Assembly: GCA_009841405.1 (NCBI GenBank)
Contig: VXLV01000061.1
Coordinates: 1-47,492, forward strand
Source of the DNA: Chloroflexota bacterium
GTDB lineage: Bacteria; Chloroflexota; Anaerolineae; Aggregatilineales; Phototrophicaceae
Reading direction: 5' to 3'
Length of the DNA: 47,492 bases
Shown: piece by piece, positions 44,100 through 47,492 of the stretch
Layout: every line of letters starts with the position of its first letter
How positions within the stretch are numbered: position 1 is the stretch's first letter
The notes under the pieces: model-generated
Seen by the model: the letters and a program-made list of their open reading frames with translations, nothing else
What the model was told of the DNA's origin: nothing
Databases searched by the model: none
Made by a program: the position numbers and the translations under genes

Positions 44100-44866
44100 G
44101 TTTCGGGCGCTTCAAAAGCCGGCGGCACATCGTAATCGTAGAAGCGGACATGCCAGACCGACGGCGCCGTTTCCGGGTCGCCTGCAGTCTCCAGCATGGT
44201 GATCTCCAGCGAGGCAAAGCGCCCGTCTTCGGGCGTGATGAAGGCGCGGATCACGACATCATCTTGCGGTTCAATGAAGCCGAAGAGCAAGCCCGAGACG
44301 CCCTCGCCCGCTGCCCGCCCGCGCACCTGCCACAGAGCATCGTCTTCACGCGGCCCATCACCCTCGACCAACTGCGGAGCCTGCAAATTCTCCATCACGT
44401 ACTCAATGCCTTCGCCGGCTGCCAGCAGTCGATTGGTATCGAAATCTTCAAAAGCAGGCAGCAGAATCCAGGGCGCGCCGCTGGGGAAGCTGAGCCACTG
44501 GCGGTCGCCTAGCGAATAGATATCAAGCGTTATGGGAATGAAGAATTGCAGCAACGCGCTGATATGCAGCGCATTGGGGCTGAGGTATTGCGCCTCGGCG
44601 CTGGTCAAAGTCGCGGGCAACAAATTGACGCCGTCAAATGACAGCGCCAGCGGATAAGGCGCGCCCGTCTGCTCGATCGACAGCTTGAAGCTGGCAGCCG
44701 CTTGCAGCTGATCAACGGCGGCATTGACCAGGGCTTGCGCGCTAAGGGTCGGCTCTCCCTGCGCCAATGACCGGCCAGCGCCCGGCGCGAACGCGGCCGA
44801 AATAATGAGCAAGGCAGCCAACGCGCGCGCGCTGACAAACTTGTGAATCACGAACTGAAATATCAT
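44096..44866 (-). CDS. Exported LppX/LprG-like protein
   Basis: A 256-residue protein with an N-terminal signal sequence (MIFQFVIHKFVSARALAAL...) and a fold pattern like the LppX/LprAFG lipid-carrier family (LVNAAVDQLQAAASFKLSIEQTG, LSAEAQY-like strand, DIYSLGDRQWLSF, then FITPEDGRFASLEI). Family members bind lipids such as phthiocerol dimycocerosate or glycolipids outside the membrane. I see no Cys lipobox near the cleavage site, so it may be secreted rather than lipid-anchored. ATG 44866 is preferred over a TTG at 44872. It is 48 bases downstream of the PBP gene at 44915 on the same strand, so may be part of that message. Confidence 0.8.
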   Translation of the reverse strand: MIFQFVIHKFVSARALAALLIISAAFAPGAGRSLAQGEPTLSAQALVNAAVDQLQAAASFKLSIEQTGAPYPLALSFDGVNLLPATLTSAEAQYLSPNALHISALLQFFIPITLDIYSLGDRQWLSFPSGAPWILLPAFEDFDTNRLLAAGEGIEYVMENLQAPQLVEGDGPREDDALWQVRGRAAGEGVSGLLFGFIEPQDDVVIRAFITPEDGRFASLEITMLETAGDPETAPSVWHVRFYDYDVPPAFEAPET

Positions 44867-44914
44867 TATCAAAGTCTACGCGCGGCGGCGGCAATCGTCG
44901 CGACCCGGACCCGC

Positions 44915-47419
44915 CTAACGCCCTTGATCTAGCGGCGGCAACGCCTGCTCCTCGACCACCGAGAACTCAATCGGACGGCTCCGCAATTGCCGCCCGTCCG
45001 CCAGGGTCGCCAGCGCCACCAGCGTGAACTGCCCCGTCTCCTGCGTCCACCACGTCTGCCAGGGCGCGCCCTCCGCGCCGCCGACATCCACGCCATTAAG
45101 AAGAAAACGCATTGAGCGCGCAGCGGGCGGCGCCAGCGCCGCCAAGCGCAGTCGCTGCGCCGCGGCCGGCAGCCGGCGCGACAATTGATACAGCGTGTAG
45201 GGATCCGGCGCGCTGATGCGCAAGGCGCCGCGATCGTCTTCGGCTGGGTCGCGGCCCAGCGGCAGGAGCTGAGGAATGCCGCGCTCGATCGCCCAGCGCC
45301 GCGCTACGTCGGGCAAAACCAGGAGGACTCGCTCGCGCCGGTCAGCCGCTGCAGTGCTCGCCGTTGCCAAGCCGCCCGTCCGGCGATCCACGACTGCTGG
45401 GCGGTAGAAGCTGTCTTGCGCGCGCGGCTCGGTACCGCTGATGAACAACTCTTCAACGCGCTGGGGGCAATATTCGCCCGGGAGCATACCGCTGACACGG
45501 CACACTTCCAGGCGCGTTATGCCGGGCGGTTCGGCAAACTCGGCCTGCTTGCCGCCGCGCGTGACCGCCCGCAGGAAGAGATTGTAGATGGGGCCCGCGC
45601 CGCTAACCCCGCTGACATCGCGCATGGGCGCGTTGTCGGCATTGCCCACCCAGACGCCTACCACCAGCTCCGGCGTGTAGCCCAGCACCCAGTTGTCGCG
45701 ATAGTCCGTGGTGGTGCCTGTTTTTGCAGCCGCGGGGAAGCCGACATTCAACGGGCTGTTCGGGCCGAATGCCGGTACGCGCGCGCTGTTGTCGCTGAGG
45801 ATATCGGTGATGATGAAAGCGACCCGCTCGTCCATGAGCCGGCGCGTCAATGGCGGCGCGTCGTAGCGATAGACTTGCTCCCCGCGCGCGTTCGTGATGC
45901 TCAAGATGAGTTGGGGTTCGATATCGTAGCCGCCGTTTGCCAGGGCCGCGTAAGCCTCCGCCAGATCGAGCAGGCGCACTTCTCCGCCGCCCAGCGTGAT
46001 CGACAGATCGACGCGCGCGTTGTCGCGCAGATTGTCCAGGCCCAAATCGCTGGCGAAGCGCAGAAAGCGCTCCAGGCCGATATGCTCCAGCGTTGCCACC
46101 GCTGGAATATTGTAGGACGATGCCAGTGCCTCCCTCACGAGCACCGGACCGTGTTCGACATGGCCGTAATTCGCCGGCACGAAGCTCTCGTTACGGTTGG
46201 TGACAAAGGGACGGCGAATATCGAGAATCATCGTGGCGGCGGTGTAAGCGTCGCTGTAGGCCGGGTTCATCGCCTCGGCATAAGTGAAGGGCTTGAGCGC
46301 GCTGCCCGGTTGACGATAGGCGAGCGCGGCGTTGACCGCGCCGGCGATTGCGTCGTTGAAATAATCCGGGCTGCCCAGCAAGGTCAAGATTTCGCCGCTG
46401 CGGGGATCAAGCGCCACCAGGGCGGCGTTATTGGCGTTGGCCGGGCGCGCGCCATTGGCCGGTCGGTTGAGCGCGCGCAATTGTCGCCGCACAATATCCT
46501 GCGCCTGACGCGTCCAATCGCGATCGACTGTCGTAACGACTTCCAAACCGCCTTCGCGCAGGGCGGCGGCGAAGTCGCGCTCGAGGACTCGCCACACTTC
46601 CATGACGAAATGCGGCGCTTCAATCGGGAAAGGCGCGGCGGCGAACTGCAGCTCGTCCAATAGCGCGCTGCGCGCTTCGTCTTCGCTGATGTATCCCTGC
46701 CGCGCCATCAGCCGCAACGCAACGGCCTGCCGCGACTTGGCGCGTTCGGGCTGCACCAGCGGGTCGTTGTAGATGGCGTTCTGCGCGATCCCGGCCAACA
46801 GGGCGCATTCCGCCAGCGAAAGATCGCGGGCGACCTTTTGAAAGTAGGCGCGTGCGGCGGCGTCAATGCCGTAGGCCACATTGCCGAAGTAGACCTGATT
46901 GAGATAGAGGGCGAGGATTTCGTCTTTGCTAAAGCGTCCCTGCAACTGCAGCGCCAGCGCCATCTCGCGGAATTTGCGGCGAAGGCTGCGTTCGGCTTGC
47001 CGCTGCGGATCCAGCAGCAGCAAGCGCGCCGTCTGCTGCGTGATGGTGCTGCCGCCGGCGACGATCTTCCCGCCGCGCAGATTCAGCCACAGGGCGCGGG
47101 CAATGCCTAGCGGGTCGACGCCCGGGTGCCGATAGAAGTTGGCGTCTTCCGTAGCAATGACCGCGTTGCGGCAGTGCCCCGGAATCTCTGACAAGGGCAG
47201 AACGCGGTTGCGCCCCTGCTCCGGCGGCAGAATTTCGTAGAGCAGGCGCCCGTGCCGGTCGTAGATCCGCGTGGACGGTAACGCCAGGCCCGCCTCCAAA
47301 TCGTCCAGCGAGGGCAGATCGCCCAGCGCCCATAGGCCGACGCCACCTGCAGCAATGAGCAGCGAGATCGCCACAACCCAGGCCGCCCTACGCAGCCGAC
47401 GCCGCCTGGCGTTTAACAT
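44915..47419 (-). CDS. Class A penicillin-binding protein (GT51 and transpeptidase)
   Basis: An 834-residue bifunctional PBP. A short basic N-terminus and one membrane segment (residues 12-32) precede the GT51 domain (Glu91 in ATEDANFY, GGSTITQQTARL), then the transpeptidase with SxxK (Ser373-x-x-Lys376 in GSALKPFTY), S-x-N (SYNIPA) and AAKTGTTTDYRDN. A C-terminal region with a CRVSG.LPGEYCP motif and strands resembles that of PBP1A/PBP1C. It polymerises and crosslinks peptidoglycan. It is the second such protein within 8 kb; unlike the other it has no long cytoplasmic tail. Confidence 0.93.
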   Translation of the reverse strand: MLNARRRRLRRAAWVVAISLLIAAGGVGLWALGDLPSLDDLEAGLALPSTRIYDRHGRLLYEILPPEQGRNRVLPLSEIPGHCRNAVIATEDANFYRHPGVDPLGIARALWLNLRGGKIVAGGSTITQQTARLLLLDPQRQAERSLRRKFREMALALQLQGRFSKDEILALYLNQVYFGNVAYGIDAAARAYFQKVARDLSLAECALLAGIAQNAIYNDPLVQPERAKSRQAVALRLMARQGYISEDEARSALLDELQFAAAPFPIEAPHFVMEVWRVLERDFAAALREGGLEVVTTVDRDWTRQAQDIVRRQLRALNRPANGARPANANNAALVALDPRSGEILTLLGSPDYFNDAIAGAVNAALAYRQPGSALKPFTYAEAMNPAYSDAYTAATMILDIRRPFVTNRNESFVPANYGHVEHGPVLVREALASSYNIPAVATLEHIGLERFLRFASDLGLDNLRDNARVDLSITLGGGEVRLLDLAEAYAALANGGYDIEPQLILSITNARGEQVYRYDAPPLTRRLMDERVAFIITDILSDNSARVPAFGPNSPLNVGFPAAAKTGTTTDYRDNWVLGYTPELVVGVWVGNADNAPMRDVSGVSGAGPIYNLFLRAVTRGGKQAEFAEPPGITRLEVCRVSGMLPGEYCPQRVEELFISGTEPRAQDSFYRPAVVDRRTGGLATASTAAADRRERVLLVLPDVARRWAIERGIPQLLPLGRDPAEDDRGALRISAPDPYTLYQLSRRLPAAAQRLRLAALAPPAARSMRFLLNGVDVGGAEGAPWQTWWTQETGQFTLVALATLADGRQLRSRPIEFSVVEEQALPPLDQGR

Positions 47420-47492
47420 GAGCTAGACTCTTTGGGAATGCCGGCGCGCCACAGTTTTACCCCACCCCCTGTGGCTTGTGCCGGGCGGCGGG

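Noticed and set aside
45185..46663. Long plus-strand open frame opposite the class A PBP gene
   Set aside because: Antisense shadow in GC-rich sequence; the minus strand encodes intact GT51 and transpeptidase motifs.
35137..47419. A defence island around the TIR-FHA gene
   Set aside because: Neighbours are envelope and housekeeping genes; no restriction, CBASS, Thoeris or toxin partner is visible.
1..47492. CRISPR array or tRNA/rRNA gene
   Set aside because: No regularly spaced direct repeats and no cloverleaf with a TTCGA loop and acceptor stem were found by eye.

Overview
The window is GC-rich, densely packed bacterial chromosome with no rRNA, tRNA, CRISPR array, integrase or transposase that I can see. 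The gene set suggests an uncultured or poorly studied Chloroflexota (Anaerolineae-like) bacterium: several lipoproteins, two class A penicillin-binding proteins, CSLREA-type beta-helix proteins, a receiver-like/DUF309 protein, a YceD (DUF177) gene beside a primary-type sigma factor, and dispersed paired-hairpin repeats of the TAGGGGCG type. This placement is inferred from gene content; nothing in the window fixes the taxon.

Region by region: 1-7.0 kb is one minus-strand block, dnaX - ybaB - recR, followed by two tandem paralogous polytopic membrane proteins joined by 4-base stop/start overlaps. 7.3-12.4 kb holds a Rieske protein with a large unassigned C-terminal domain, rsgA, a membrane-anchored DsbA-like protein, and a TrmA/RlmD-family protein that has lost its catalytic residues. 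12.4-15.7 kb is a class V aminotransferase, prmC and prfA (release factor 1 and its methylase, overlapping TGATG). 15.8-19.8 kb has a haloalkane dehalogenase-type hydrolase, a eukaryote-like deoxyribose-phosphate aldolase, a PucR-type regulator and acpS. 19.9-26.9 kb carries a secreted two-part CSLREA/beta-helix protein, small lipoproteins, a degenerate FmdB protein, a SixA-nitroreductase fusion, guaA and a stand-alone RAM domain. 27.3-32.9 kb has an orphan OmpR-type regulator with Glu in place of the phosphoacceptor Asp, a methyltransferase/glycosyltransferase pair, an S9 peptidase and the DUF309 protein. 33-34.8 kb is a yceD-like gene and sigma-70 gene behind a perfect TTGACA-18-TATAAT promoter. 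35.1-47.4 kb is envelope-oriented: an M28 peptidase lipoprotein, a GT4 glycosyltransferase, a TIR-FHA protein, a hexapeptide acyltransferase, two class A PBPs, a GT2 polyprenyl-phosphate-type glycosyltransferase and an LppX/LprG-like exported protein.

The genes fall into three functional themes: replication/repair and translation termination housekeeping; envelope and exported proteins (PBPs, glycosyltransferases, lipoproteins, acyltransferase); and signalling proteins with altered active sites or unusual fusions. The observations I rate most worth checking are the catalytically altered RNA methyltransferase (both nucleophile and general base missing), the Asp-to-Glu response regulator, the SixA-nitroreductase and TIR-FHA fusions, the Rieske protein with a His-rich unknown domain, and a family of seven covarying hairpins in four dispersed repeat copies. 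No classical defence island or mobile element is evident.
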